Shown here: positions 39,003 to 48,353 of the stretch, in pieces | Position numbering within the stretch: the first letter of the stretch is position 1 | Layout: the number at the start of each line of letters is the position of its first letter | Source: Paucibacter sp. TC2R-5 | GTDB taxonomy: Bacteria; Pseudomonadota; Gammaproteobacteria; Burkholderiales; Burkholderiaceae_C | Reading direction: 5' to 3' | Length of the DNA: 64,000 nucleotides | NCBI RefSeq assembly: GCF_025717605.1 | Contig: NZ_JAJIRQ010000003.1 | Location: forward strand, 496,001 to 560,000 | The notes under the pieces: model-generated | Told to the model about the DNA's origin: nothing | What the model saw: only the letters and a program-made list of their open reading frames with translations | Databases searched by the model: none | Translations under genes and position numbers: made by a program

Positions 39003-41594
39003 TCAATGTGGGAAGTCTCGGTACTGCGAGGCTTGGGGCGCGACGCAGGGCACATCCACAATAAAGCGGCTGCCTTGGCCCAGCTCACTCTCGACCGAGA
39101 TACGCCCGCCCAAGGACTTGGTGACCAAGCTAAACACCGTGTGCAAGCCCAGGCCATTGCCGCCCGAGCCCAAGCGCGTGGTGAAGAAAGGATCAAAAAT
39201 GCGCGGCAGGCTTTTGGGGTCAATGCCCCGGCCATCGTCGGCAACGATCAAACGCACACGCTGCCCCTTGTCATGCAAGCTGGCGCTGATTCGAGTGCAG
39301 CCCTCTTTCTCACCCTGATGCGCGTGCACCAAGGTGTTGCCCACCAGTTGCGTCAACACGCGCTCCAGATCACCGGGCCAGCTGTCCATGTGGATGCCAA
39401 CAGGTATGTCGGCAAGCAGCTTGTGGGGTGTGGCTGCAAACTGCGATTGCAGGGCATTGACCATGTCCTCCACCGTCGATCGCAGCTCGAATTGCCTGCG
39501 CTGACCGCTGGTTTGGTCCGCCGCCATCTGCTTGAAACGCGACACCAACTCGGCCGCCCTTTGCAGATTGCGCATCAGCAGGGCACTGCTCTCCTTGGCC
39601 ATGTCGAGATAGCTCGCCATGCTGGAGCGGCGCACCGTACCTGCGGCCACCTCTGCGGCCAGTGTGCCGGCCCCGTCTTGCAGCGTCGAGGCCACCACCA
39701 GGCTGTTGCCTATCGGTGTATTGAGCTCATGCGCAACGCCGGCCACCAAGGCACCCAGCGAGCCCAGCCGCTCATTGCGGACCAACTCGTCCTTGGTTTC
39801 TTGCAAGGTTTCCAAGGTGTCGGAGAGCTGTTGGTTGGCGTCGGACAAGGCGGCAGTGCGCCGCTCCACCCGCAGCTCCAACTCCTGATTGAGCGAGGCC
39901 ATCGCGCGCTGCGCCTGCACCCGGGTCGAGATATCGATCAAGCTGAACTGGACCAGCGTGGCCGTCTCGGACTCAAAGCGGTCAAGATGCACTTCCGCCT
40001 CCCAGGGCGGCTGCCCGGCGCGCAAGAGTTGCATCTCAAAAACACTGAGCTCGCCATGCAAGGCCGCGCGAATATGCGCCACCAACAAGTCGGCAGAAGC
40101 CCCGCCATCGGCCTGCAAGGCCGGCGCAACCTCGGCGGGCGACAAACCCAACAGCTGCGCAGGCCGCGAGAACCCGAACACGGCCAAAGCGGCCCGGTTG
40201 CAATCCACAAAGCGCATCGCCGTCGGATCCAAAATGCCTTGCGGCATACAAGACTCTCGAAACAGCAATTTGTTGTAGGCGTCGCTGGCGCGCAAAGAGC
40301 GTTCGGCACGGCGACGGCGACTGTCTCGCTCGACCAAGGCAATCAGGTCGGCCAGTTCGCAGGCCAGGGCGATGTCGTCGCTGCTCCAACTGCGTGCTTC
40401 AGGGCCGAACACCTCAAAGCAGACATAGCTCAACTGCCCCGATTGGCTGCTGCCCGCAGCCGCCCACAAAAAGCTCGCCGGCCCCGAGGCGCCCAGCAGC
40501 AGCTGCTCATTCGGACCAAGACGCGACTCCGAGCCGCAGTCAGACACGGCCAAATAGCGCTCGCCACTGGCAGCCCAGTGAGCAATCCCGAGGCGCAAAA
40601 CGCCCTCACCCGCCTTTTGCGGGGCGACGCTGCCTGCTGCTTTGCTGGCCGTCTCGAAGCAGTCATAGCCATCGGCCTCGCTATGCACGCCTACGCTGAC
40701 GCGCCCCAGCTGAAAAAAGCCCAGCAAACGCCGACACATCAGACCCGCCAACAAGGCCACATCGGCGCCCGTAGCGGCCGAAGATTTGGCCAGTTCGGAC
40801 AGCACCGCCTGGTCGGCACGCAAACGCTCGAAGCGACCCAGCGCGGCGATGCGCCCGGATTCAAGCTCCGCGTTTTGCTGCTCGATGGTGGCGATCAAAC
40901 GATTGAAAGCACTCGCCAGCGCGATCAATTCGACAGGACCCGCCGGGCTTGCCCGCAAGGAATAATCGTGTGTGCTGACGATCGCTCTGGCCACGCCGCT
41001 AAGGTCTTGAATCGGGTGAGAAATCAAACGCTGCATGCGCAAGGCCGCCAACAGGGCCAACACCGCAGCCAGCAGCACCACGCCGATCTGCAACTTCAAC
41101 TGCCTCAGGATGCTCGCGTTGACCGTTTCGAGCGAGGAATCAATGAACAGCTGCGCCAGCCTTTGCTGGTCAATGCTCACGGGGAAGCGCACCCGGATAG
41201 CCTCGGCTTGAATCTGCAATAAATCTTGTTCCGGCGGCGGTGCTGGCTGGCACATAGAGCGCTTATTCGGCGCCACCAATGGGTCATCACGTTGGTACTG
41301 CGCAAACAACTCGCCCTGATCGCCGTAAAGGCAGGCCAGCACCACATGCCGCACGTCGCGCAAGCTGGCCAGGTTTTCGTTGGCGGTCTTGCGGTCATCA
41401 AAGGCAATCGCCGCCGTGCTGCGGTTGCCCAGCAATGTAGCCACCGTGGTGAGCTCAAGCCCCAAGGCCTGCTTTGCATTGCGCGACTCGTAGGCAATGT
41501 GAATGAGGCTGGACAAGAGCAAGGTGCCCACGCAAACCGCCATGATCAGCATGACGCTGAGGCTGCGAATCGGCATATTCGCCAGCCGCTTCAT
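39003..41594 (-). CDS. Histidine kinase with YfiN-like (CHASE8) periplasmic sensor, HAMP, GAF and PAS
   Basis: 863 residues. TM1 (about 12-32), a periplasmic domain of the CHASE8 type with LTTVATLLGNRSTAAIAFDDRKTA and LYGDQGELFAQY (about 45-160), TM2 (about 168-188), HAMP (190-250), a GAF-like region (about 260-430), PAS (about 445-570), HisKA with LVAGVAHELNTPIGN, and HATPase with DDGRGIDP and GGNGLGLHTVFSL. CHASE8 is the sensor found in the diguanylate cyclase YfiN, where YfiR binds it; here the output is a kinase instead of GGDEF. The gene is coupled to the YfiR-like gene by ATGA overlap. Confidence 0.9.
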   Translation of the reverse strand: MKRLANMPIRSLSVMLIMAVCVGTLLLSSLIHIAYESRNAKQALGLELTTVATLLGNRSTAAIAFDDRKTANENLASLRDVRHVVLACLYGDQGELFAQYQRDDPLVAPNKRSMCQPAPPPEQDLLQIQAEAIRVRFPVSIDQQRLAQLFIDSSLETVNASILRQLKLQIGVVLLAAVLALLAALRMQRLISHPIQDLSGVARAIVSTHDYSLRASPAGPVELIALASAFNRLIATIEQQNAELESGRIAALGRFERLRADQAVLSELAKSSAATGADVALLAGLMCRRLLGFFQLGRVSVGVHSEADGYDCFETASKAAGSVAPQKAGEGVLRLGIAHWAASGERYLAVSDCGSESRLGPNEQLLLGASGPASFLWAAAGSSQSGQLSYVCFEVFGPEARSWSSDDIALACELADLIALVERDSRRRRAERSLRASDAYNKLLFRESCMPQGILDPTAMRFVDCNRAALAVFGFSRPAQLLGLSPAEVAPALQADGGASADLLVAHIRAALHGELSVFEMQLLRAGQPPWEAEVHLDRFESETATLVQFSLIDISTRVQAQRAMASLNQELELRVERRTAALSDANQQLSDTLETLQETKDELVRNERLGSLGALVAGVAHELNTPIGNSLVVASTLQDGAGTLAAEVAAGTVRRSSMASYLDMAKESSALLMRNLQRAAELVSRFKQMAADQTSGQRRQFELRSTVEDMVNALQSQFAATPHKLLADIPVGIHMDSWPGDLERVLTQLVGNTLVHAHQGEKEGCTRISASLHDKGQRVRLIVADDGRGIDPKSLPRIFDPFFTTRLGSGGNGLGLHTVFSLVTKSLGGRISVESELGQGSRFIVDVPCVAPQASQYRDFPH

Positions 41595-42205
41595 GGCCGC
41601 CCTTTCGCGCCGCCAACGGTGCGCACCGCAACCTCGACCAGCTTGGCACTGGGCTTCAAATTGGCGCGTTTGAGCACGTCCAGATTGATCTCCAGACGCA
41701 GCTTGCCGTCAACCACCACAAACCCAATACCGCCGCCCGCGTCGACAAACTGGGCCGCCCCTCCCACGGTCAGCACGGGCGAGTCGGCCAACAGGGCACT
41801 GAGTTCAAGCACGGTCTTCTTGGTCGGGAGATCGGTGTAGACAATCTGGCACAGGCGCGCTTCGGAGGCCGAGCTGGGGTAGAGCAAAGCTATCGGGCGC
41901 GCGCCCAAGGAACGGGTGCTGAGCTCGCGCAGACTTTCTCCGAAGGGGTTGCTGCCCAGCACGCAGATGGTGAATGCCGAGTCCCCAGCGCGCTGCGGGG
42001 TCTCGGGCCACTCCACGAACTGCCCGATGCGGTAAAGAAACGCTGCCTTCAGGCGATATTCGCTGGGCAATTCATCGGGCGCGGCATAGGCAGCCTGACC
42101 CTGCAGGGCTGCGCCGATCCAAGCGAACAGCCACAACACACCCAGATGCAAGCGACGCGCATTCGCTTTACATGTTTGCTTGCAACTTGGCTTGGCCCAG
42201 CTCAA
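41591..42205 (-). CDS. YfiR-family (DUF4154) periplasmic protein
   Basis: 204 residues with signal sequence (hydrophobic about 21-40, cleavage near AAYA), then the DUF4154 core EYRLKAAFLYRIGQFVEWPE, ICVLGSNPFGE, CQIVY and FVVVDGKLRLEINLDVLKRANLKPSAKLVEVA. YfiR in Pseudomonas represses the cyclase YfiN from the periplasm in response to redox/envelope cues. TTG 42205 overlaps the TonB-receptor stop; TTG is the only start that keeps the overlap. Translationally coupled to both neighbours. Confidence 0.9.
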   Translation of the reverse strand: MSWAKPSCKQTCKANARRLHLGVLWLFAWIGAALQGQAAYAAPDELPSEYRLKAAFLYRIGQFVEWPETPQRAGDSAFTICVLGSNPFGESLRELSTRSLGARPIALLYPSSASEARLCQIVYTDLPTKKTVLELSALLADSPVLTVGGAAQFVDAGGGIGFVVVDGKLRLEINLDVLKRANLKPSAKLVEVAVRTVGGAKGRP

Positions 42206-44286
42206 AACGCCATCCTGAAATCAAGTCGCCACTCCCGACCCGGCATCGGTGCGTCCCCCGGTATGGCCTGCGAGTCCAGTGGCTCGGTGGCACGGGCATT
42301 CAGCGCATTCTTCAGGCCCATTGAACAAGACCAGGGCTCGCCCGGCGCCTGCCAACGCAGCCCCAGATCGAGCAAGGCATAGGCCGGCAAAGGCGACTTT
42401 GTCACGCCCGCGGGTCGCGGCCGCTCCCCCACCCAGCGTGCCTGACCATTCGCGGTCAAGGAAGGCAGCAAACGCTGATCCAGACTCAAACTCAGGCTGT
42501 GACGCGGCGCAAAAGGCGCGGGGTCGCCATTGCCGTCTTTGGCCCGCTGATAAGCGTAGTTGAATGCCAAGCGCGAACTCTCCGTCGCGCGCCAATCCAG
42601 CTCCAACTCGGCGCCGGGCGCCGACAACTCGCCCACGTTCTTGTAAGTGCCCTGGACGAGTCGAATCAAGTCCTTCATTTCGTAATAAAACAAGGCCAGG
42701 CGCGGATTGAAGCTTGGCCCCGCCGTCCAGTCGATTTGCCACTCCAGGGTGTCGACCTTTTCCGGGCGCAAGGTCTTTGAGCCGATGTTCACCGGGTTGG
42801 ACGCGACGAACTGCTCCTTCATGGACGGCGCGCGAAAAGCACTGCCATACAACCATTTGCTGACCAACTCGGGCGCATGTCGCCACACCAGCGAGGCACG
42901 CGGGTTGATGGTCGTGCCAAAGTCACTGAAACGGTCGGCGCGCAGGCCCAGCGTCACCTCAGCGGCGTCATTCAGCCGCCACACATCTTGCAGCGACATA
43001 TAACGCGTGCTGCGCGACAGATCGGGCGCATAAACAGCTGGCGTGCCGGTCACATCCACCAGGATGCCGACAGGCCCGCCATTGCTGAAATTCTTGCTCT
43101 CCCAGGCATGGAAATCTTGCCGGTTGACCCCGAAAGCCAACCTCAGTCGATGGCCATCCCAGCCCAAATACTGCGACTCCCAGTCCAAGCGGTAGCTGTT
43201 CTCTTCTGAGCCGGGGTTGCCGATTGCGCCGTCCTTGAAGGTGAACAGGCTTGACTCGCCCGCGCCGAACAGCTCGCCACGCGTATTCACCGGCAACACC
43301 GCACCGGCCGGGAAGACGCGGTAGTTTGCGTCGAACCAATGCTGGCCCCAAGACGCCCTCAGCACCGAGCGCAGCGCGTCGCTGCCACCCGGCAACTGCC
43401 AGCGCAGCTCGGCCAAGGACTGCCGCGCCTCGGATTGCGAGCTGGGATCCAATGCGCCGGCAATACCCCAGGCGGCGCCCATTTTGTCGGCGCGGTAATG
43501 CCAAAGGCGCAGCTGCAGGTCCGCACGGGCCAGCTCGACATGCACATTACTCAAGCGGTACTGGGTATCCAGCGCCCCCGGGGCGAGTGAGGCCTGACTG
43601 CCAAAAATACCGTCAAACTCGGTCTGCTGATCGGCCGGGATGCGGCGTGCGCGGTCACCGTCACTGCGTTGCACCTCGGCCGAAAGCATCAAGCCCCAGT
43701 CGGCGAACTTGCTCGTCTTGCGCGCCCACAGCCCGGCCGAGTTGAAGGCGCCGGCGCTGACACCTGCGGCCGTCTCGGGTTCGCGCATGGGGTCGCGCGT
43801 CACGATATTGATGACGCCCGCAAAGGCATCGGCCCCAAAGACGGCGGAACCGGGCCCGCGCACCACTTCGATACGTTCTACACCGGCAAGAGGCAAGCGC
43901 ACGCCAGCCCCCAAAGCGCCGGTAAACACCTGGTTGATCGGCACATCGTTCAGCGTCACCAAGACCTGCGGGTTGTCAAACGTATACATACCGCGGATGA
44001 CGAACAGCGGCTGCCGATTCTTTGGCGAGATGTGCAAGCCGGCCACGCCGGTCAGGGCCTCTTCGAGCGTACGCGCGCCCATAGCCTCGATTTGAGAGGC
44101 GGTGACGATGGCGACGATCGCCGGCGCTTCGCGTGCGGGCATCTTGAAGCCGGTCGCACTGCGCACGTCCAGCTGCGACAAGGCGTCAATGTCCAGGTCC
44201 AACAAAGAGGCCGCACGCCCCTGAAGTGCACCGAGGGCTCCCAAGCTGAGCAAGGTGAACGACCGCAGCAATCCTTGGTGCTTCAT
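42202..44286 (-). CDS. TonB-dependent outer-membrane receptor
   Basis: 694 residues from ATG 44286. Signal peptide residues 1-26, a short N-terminal segment DLDIDALSQLDV, plug domain (about 45-165) with IRGMYTFDNPQV and GAVRLPLAGVERIEVVRGPGSAV-type motifs, then a 22-strand barrel with a C-terminal Phe (MAF). No N-terminal secretin/STN signalling domain. It is first of the operon with the YfiR-like and CHASE8-kinase genes; the substrate is unknown. This receptor-DUF4154-kinase order suggests a sensing role rather than only uptake (inference). Confidence 0.92.
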   Translation of the reverse strand: MKHQGLLRSFTLLSLGALGALQGRAASLLDLDIDALSQLDVRSATGFKMPAREAPAIVAIVTASQIEAMGARTLEEALTGVAGLHISPKNRQPLFVIRGMYTFDNPQVLVTLNDVPINQVFTGALGAGVRLPLAGVERIEVVRGPGSAVFGADAFAGVINIVTRDPMREPETAAGVSAGAFNSAGLWARKTSKFADWGLMLSAEVQRSDGDRARRIPADQQTEFDGIFGSQASLAPGALDTQYRLSNVHVELARADLQLRLWHYRADKMGAAWGIAGALDPSSQSEARQSLAELRWQLPGGSDALRSVLRASWGQHWFDANYRVFPAGAVLPVNTRGELFGAGESSLFTFKDGAIGNPGSEENSYRLDWESQYLGWDGHRLRLAFGVNRQDFHAWESKNFSNGGPVGILVDVTGTPAVYAPDLSRSTRYMSLQDVWRLNDAAEVTLGLRADRFSDFGTTINPRASLVWRHAPELVSKWLYGSAFRAPSMKEQFVASNPVNIGSKTLRPEKVDTLEWQIDWTAGPSFNPRLALFYYEMKDLIRLVQGTYKNVGELSAPGAELELDWRATESSRLAFNYAYQRAKDGNGDPAPFAPRHSLSLSLDQRLLPSLTANGQARWVGERPRPAGVTKSPLPAYALLDLGLRWQAPGEPWSCSMGLKNALNARATEPLDSQAIPGDAPMPGREWRLDFRMAF

Positions 44287-44389
44287 GATGGACCGACCCC
44301 GCGAATGAGCAGGATTCAAGTCTATAGCGCCGACCCGCAAAGGGGTAAAAATACCATTACAGGGAATCGGCGATATAGGGGGCGTTTTC

Positions 44390-44411
44390 CAGCTATTTGC
44401 CAGCTATTTGC
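44390..44411. repeat. Perfect 11-bp tandem repeat upstream of the TonB-receptor operon
   Basis: CAGCTATTTGC occurs twice back to back (44390-44400, 44401-44411), about one helical turn apart and about 105-125 bp before the receptor start codon. Together with TATAGAC near 44322-44328 (minus strand) it may be a promoter-proximal operator. It is read directly; function is inferred. Confidence 0.6.
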
Positions 44412-44450
44412 CGGTGGTGTATCCCCAGAGTCAGCCCATTCTTTGCCGGC

Positions 44451-44843
44451 TCAGCCGCCGGCGCGCTTGACCTGCCACTTGGGCTCTTTTTTCTTCAAGA
44501 GCTCGACCACTCGCTCGCAGTGGTCGCCCTGCACCTCGATCACGCCGTCCTTGACCGTGCCGCCCGAGCCGCATGCGGTCTTCAGCTCCTTGCCCAGCGC
44601 GACCAGCCCTTCGGCATCCAGCGGAACGCCCTTGACCAGAGTGACGCCTTTGCCGGCCCGGCCCTTGGTTTCGCGGGAGACGCGCACAACGCCGTCACCC
44701 TTGGGTAACACCGGGCGGCCGCAGCGGCAGTCGGCCTTGGCTTGGCGGCAGTCGGGGCAGGTGCGGCCCGTTTCGGTGGAATAGACCAGGCCGCTCAAAG
44801 CGCCCAATGCGCCCAGACCGTTCAAGGGTTTGTTGGATTTCAT
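44451..44843 (-). CDS. yciH: SUI1/eIF1-family protein YciH
   Basis: 130 residues. N-terminal Cys cluster CPDCRQAKADCRC (about 29-41) then the SUI1 fold with RETKGRAGKGVTLVKGVPL, LKTACGSGGTVKDG and IEVQGDHCERVVELL. E. coli YciH affects start-site fidelity. It follows dusC by ATGA overlap and so is the last gene of that cluster. Region 44287-44450 carries the tandem repeat above and no gene. Confidence 0.92.
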   Translation of the reverse strand: MKSNKPLNGLGALGALSGLVYSTETGRTCPDCRQAKADCRCGRPVLPKGDGVVRVSRETKGRAGKGVTLVKGVPLDAEGLVALGKELKTACGSGGTVKDGVIEVQGDHCERVVELLKKKEPKWQVKRAGG

Positions 44844-45877
44844 ATCGGGGCCTCCGCTGGCATGCCGAACAGTTGCAGGTGCAACTCAAACGGCGAATTG
44901 ATGGTGCGCACGCGCAAATAGGCTTCCTCGGCCTCGGGGTAACGGCGACGCAGATAGTGCAACCATTGCTTGAGCCGCCCGGCCTGGTGTTTGGCCGGCA
45001 TATGCACCATCACCTGGCCCCAAAACAGCCGCATCAAAGGCAAGAGCTCCTGCCAGCTCAAGGCGGCAGCAGCGGGCCTGCAGATGGCCAGCGCCAAGCC
45101 TGGGTCGGCCACCATGCCGCGCCCCAGCATCAGGGCGCTGCAGCCGGACTGCTGCAAACAAGCGCGTGCATCGGCAGCCGTCCAGACCTCGCCATTGGCG
45201 ACCACGCTCACCTCTACCTTCGTTCTGACCGCGTCAATACGCTCCCAGTAGGCGGGCGGTTTGTAGCCGTCAGCCTTGGTGCGAGCATGGATCACCAACT
45301 CCTCGGCGCCGCCGTCCACCATGGCCTGCGCACATTCGAGCGTGCGCGAGTCGTCCATATAGCCCAGCCGCATCTTGGCCGACAGCGGCATGCCATGCGG
45401 CATCGCGCGCTTGACGGCGCTGACGATCTGCAAAATCAACTCGGGCTCATCCAAAAGCACCGCCCCGCCGCGGTGCCGATTGACGTTCTTGGCCGGGCAG
45501 CCAAAGTTCAAATCAATCCCGGCGGGCTTGAGCGCCGCCAATTTTGCGGCGTTCTCCGCCATACAGACCGGGTCCGAGCCCAGCAGCTGCGCGCGCACGG
45601 GCACACCGGCAGGCGTCAATCCGCCGTTGAGGAGCTCAGGCACGATGCGCGTGAATACACGGTTAGGCATCAAGCGATCGGTGATGCGGATGAATTCGGA
45701 CACGCAGCGGTCAATGCCGCCGACGCGTGTGAGCACATCGCGCAGCATGTGATCGAGCAGCCCTTCCATAGGTGCTAGAAGAATGACCCCTCGCCCACCG
45801 CGGACGTCAGGAAGGGCGGGCGATCCCCCGAGGGGATGAGGGTCGGCTTGGGGCGGCCCGGCGCTCGACCCCATCAT
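44840..45877 (-). CDS. dusC: tRNA-dihydrouridine(16) synthase DusC
   Basis: FMN enzyme that reduces U16 in tRNA. Motifs: LLAPMEGLLD (FMN loop), LNFGCPAKNVN with the catalytic Cys, SAKMRLGY, and VVANGEV. ATG 45877 overlaps the upstream stop (ATGA). It adds about 30 Pro/Gly-rich residues before the usual N-terminus, and there is no in-frame ATG, GTG or TTG between that and the FMN loop, so the extension is probably real. 345 residues, longer than the usual 315-320. Confidence 0.9.
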   Translation of the reverse strand: MMGSSAGPPQADPHPLGGSPALPDVRGGRGVILLAPMEGLLDHMLRDVLTRVGGIDRCVSEFIRITDRLMPNRVFTRIVPELLNGGLTPAGVPVRAQLLGSDPVCMAENAAKLAALKPAGIDLNFGCPAKNVNRHRGGAVLLDEPELILQIVSAVKRAMPHGMPLSAKMRLGYMDDSRTLECAQAMVDGGAEELVIHARTKADGYKPPAYWERIDAVRTKVEVSVVANGEVWTAADARACLQQSGCSALMLGRGMVADPGLALAICRPAAAALSWQELLPLMRLFWGQVMVHMPAKHQAGRLKQWLHYLRRRYPEAEEAYLRVRTINSPFELHLQLFGMPAEAPI

Positions 45878-46383
45878 GCCTGCTCCTGCGCAGCGGCAAT
45901 GTCTTGCTGGGTCAGATACAGGCGCAAGTCGAACTCCAGCTGCCCGTAGCTGGGCTCCATATGCTGGCAGAGCTGATAAAAAGCCTTGTTGTGATCAAGT
46001 TCCTTCAGATGCGCCAATTCGTGCACGACGATCATCTTCAGGAACTCGGCCGGCGCCTCTTTGAACAGGCCGGCGATGCGAATTTCGCGCTTGGCCTTGA
46101 GCTTGTTGCCCTGCACGCGGGAGGCCCGCGTGTGCGTGCCCAGCGCATGCTGAATGACCTTGAGCTTGGCATCAAAACAGACCTTGTTCAGCGGCTCGGC
46201 ATTGCGCAAATAGCGCAGCTTTAAGTCCTGCGTGTAGTCGAACAAGGCCTTGTCGCTGCGGACCTCGTGCCCAAGCGGGTAGCGACGCGCCAGCAGCTCA
46301 CCGAGCCGCCCGGCGTCGATCAGGGCTTGAACTTGCTGCAGCGTTTCGGCCGGATAGCCGACCAGATACTTCAATGACTTCAC
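45874..46383 (-). CDS. YgjP-like zinc metallohydrolase (WLM/SprT fold)
   Basis: 169 residues from GTG 46383 (AAGG upstream). A longer frame runs into the M3 peptidase but loses similarity. Zinc motif HELAHLKELDH with a later Glu. The group includes bacterial YgjP/DUF45; substrates are not established. It lies 7 bp after the peptidase stop and overlaps dusC. Confidence 0.85.
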   Translation of the reverse strand: MKSLKYLVGYPAETLQQVQALIDAGRLGELLARRYPLGHEVRSDKALFDYTQDLKLRYLRNAEPLNKVCFDAKLKVIQHALGTHTRASRVQGNKLKAKREIRIAGLFKEAPAEFLKMIVVHELAHLKELDHNKAFYQLCQHMEPSYGQLEFDLRLYLTQQDIAAAQEQA

Positions 46384-46390
46384 TGCGACC

Positions 46391-48271
46391 TTAGGGTTTT
46401 GCGGGGACTTCGTAGTTTTCGCCGATCCAGGACTCAAAACGCTCACACATGGCGGCTTCGCCGGCGCTGCTGTCGGCCAGCAACTGTTCGCCGTGGACGA
46501 TGCGGATATGCGCATCGAGCGTGGCCGGCACCGCCTCGGAATAGGCGCGCGTTGCCGCTGCAGCCAAGCTGGCCTGCGCCTGAACCCAGCAAGAGTCAAC
46601 CGACTGGTTGCAAGCCTCGGCCAGATAGCGGGCCGAGAAGCCCTCACCGGTCAAGCTGCGTAGTGTTGCGTCGTGGTCAATGCTGTTGCCGGGCTGCCAG
46701 TAATGCTCGGCCAATTGAGGGCCAATCGCCCCGTTGTCGGTCAGAAAGCCATGCTCACGCAAAAAGAAGGCTCGGGTTTGATAGACCGCCATATGGGCAA
46801 GCAAATAGCCCTGGTAGCTGGCCGCCGACTCTTGATTGAGCAGATGCGGGATCGCCAGCAATGGGCGTGGGCTGACCACACCCAGCACCCGGTGCTCGGT
46901 CGCGCGGGCCAAGGCCAGCACAGCCTCCGCCGTCAGTTCCTCATCAGCCATGGCATAGAGCGCGGCTTCAAAATAGGGCACGACCGCAATCGAACGTTCA
47001 TCAAAAGCTCGCATGGGCTGGCTGCTGGCGATGCGGTCATGGATCAGCTGATCAGGGATGACCTCACCGGCCGCATTCTTGGCATAACGCTTGAGCCAAT
47101 CGGCATCACCGAGCAGGCTGTCGCAGAACATCGACTGCGTTTCGGCATAAGCCATCGAGGTCGGAGCGAACTCCTGAGAGAAGCAAGGCGAGTTTTGCGC
47201 CACATTGGCGAAATGCGCGGCGTGGCCGCCCTCGTGGAACAAGGTGTTGATGGCGCGCAGGCCGCTGCCCATCTGGTCGGGCTTGGCCTCGGCGGTGAAG
47301 TTGATCTGCCCCGGCACCCACTCGCCCTGCTCATTCACATAGCTGGGCACAGGCCCGTGGCAAAAGCCGTTTTGATACTTGCCCTTGCGCTCCAGCAGAT
47401 CCAACTGCATGGTCGCCCCCCGGTACTGAATGCCCAGGCGCCGAAACGATTCGACCCAGCGCCGCAAGGCCGGCCCGAAAGGCATGTACTCGTCCATGCG
47501 GCGCACGACGTCGCCGCTGGAATAAAAACGCAGATTCCAGGGCGCCAACGCGTCCGCGCCGTGGCTGGCCTGCAGATCGCCCAGCGTGCGCGCATGCGCT
47601 TCATCGGTGCGGGCGACAAAGTCATCCAGGATGGCGCTCAGCTGCGCCGGCGTCATGCGCTCGTTCTTACGCAGCTTGAGCTCGAAATAGTTGTCGAAGC
47701 CAAGGGCACGCGCGAAGCGGTTGCGCAGCTTGACCAAGTCCAAAAAGCCGTTGGCCAAGACCCAATTCTCGATCGCCTGAAAAGCCGCAAACGAGCTGCG
47801 CCGGCTGGCCTCAACCGGATTGGTCGCCAAATTGGTGGCCAGCATCGTCAGCGAGGCAACTTCCGTTTGCCCTTGCTGGTTCAGGTGCGTGGGCTGCAAA
47901 TCGCGCTTTTTGGCAAACAGAGCCGCCTCAGCTTGAATGATCTCGCTCATCAGCGCGCGTGCGGCGTCGTTGTCGATGATATTGGCCTCGAACAGCGCCA
48001 GCCAGCCCTTCAGCCCGTGCAGCAGTGGCGCGTCTTGCTCCGCCGCAGGCAAGGCTTGCAGCGCCGCGATATGGTCCCGCGTACGGCTCAGTTTGGCCGG
48101 ATCGGAGATGAAATCCTTGTAAGCGCCTTCGGCCACGGCAAAACCGGCCTGGTCGTCGCTGGTGGCCATATAGGTGGCCCAAAACAGGTCTTCCTTGGTC
48201 TTGTGGACCGCGTTGTAGTCGCTGTTCAGTTGTTGGAAGAATGCACGGGCTGTTGCTTGGGCGGTCTGCAT
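46391..48271 (-). CDS. M3-family zinc oligopeptidase
   Basis: 626 residues from ATG 48271, MQTAQATARAFF. The gluzincin site HEGGHAAHF (about residue 345) carries HExxH and the downstream Glu lies in the TSMAYAETQSMF region. The N-terminal helical half is typical of thimet/oligoendopeptidase-like enzymes that degrade short peptides in the cytoplasm. Divergent from the ferredoxin gene. Confidence 0.88.
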   Translation of the reverse strand: MQTAQATARAFFQQLNSDYNAVHKTKEDLFWATYMATSDDQAGFAVAEGAYKDFISDPAKLSRTRDHIAALQALPAAEQDAPLLHGLKGWLALFEANIIDNDAARALMSEIIQAEAALFAKKRDLQPTHLNQQGQTEVASLTMLATNLATNPVEASRRSSFAAFQAIENWVLANGFLDLVKLRNRFARALGFDNYFELKLRKNERMTPAQLSAILDDFVARTDEAHARTLGDLQASHGADALAPWNLRFYSSGDVVRRMDEYMPFGPALRRWVESFRRLGIQYRGATMQLDLLERKGKYQNGFCHGPVPSYVNEQGEWVPGQINFTAEAKPDQMGSGLRAINTLFHEGGHAAHFANVAQNSPCFSQEFAPTSMAYAETQSMFCDSLLGDADWLKRYAKNAAGEVIPDQLIHDRIASSQPMRAFDERSIAVVPYFEAALYAMADEELTAEAVLALARATEHRVLGVVSPRPLLAIPHLLNQESAASYQGYLLAHMAVYQTRAFFLREHGFLTDNGAIGPQLAEHYWQPGNSIDHDATLRSLTGEGFSARYLAEACNQSVDSCWVQAQASLAAAATRAYSEAVPATLDAHIRIVHGEQLLADSSAGEAAMCERFESWIGENYEVPAKP

Positions 48272-48353
48272 GAAGGCGATGCTCTTGTGGAGTCTGCGAG
48301 GGCCGAGAGCATAGCGCCTGCCGGCCATTTCCGGCATTTTCGGCATTTCTGGG

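Noticed and set aside
38994-41222. Very long antisense open frame (742 codons) opposite the CHASE8 kinase gene
   Set aside because: Composition is Arg/Gln/Ala-rich with no domain, and it mirrors the high-GC third-position bias of the real gene; the kinase has clear domains.
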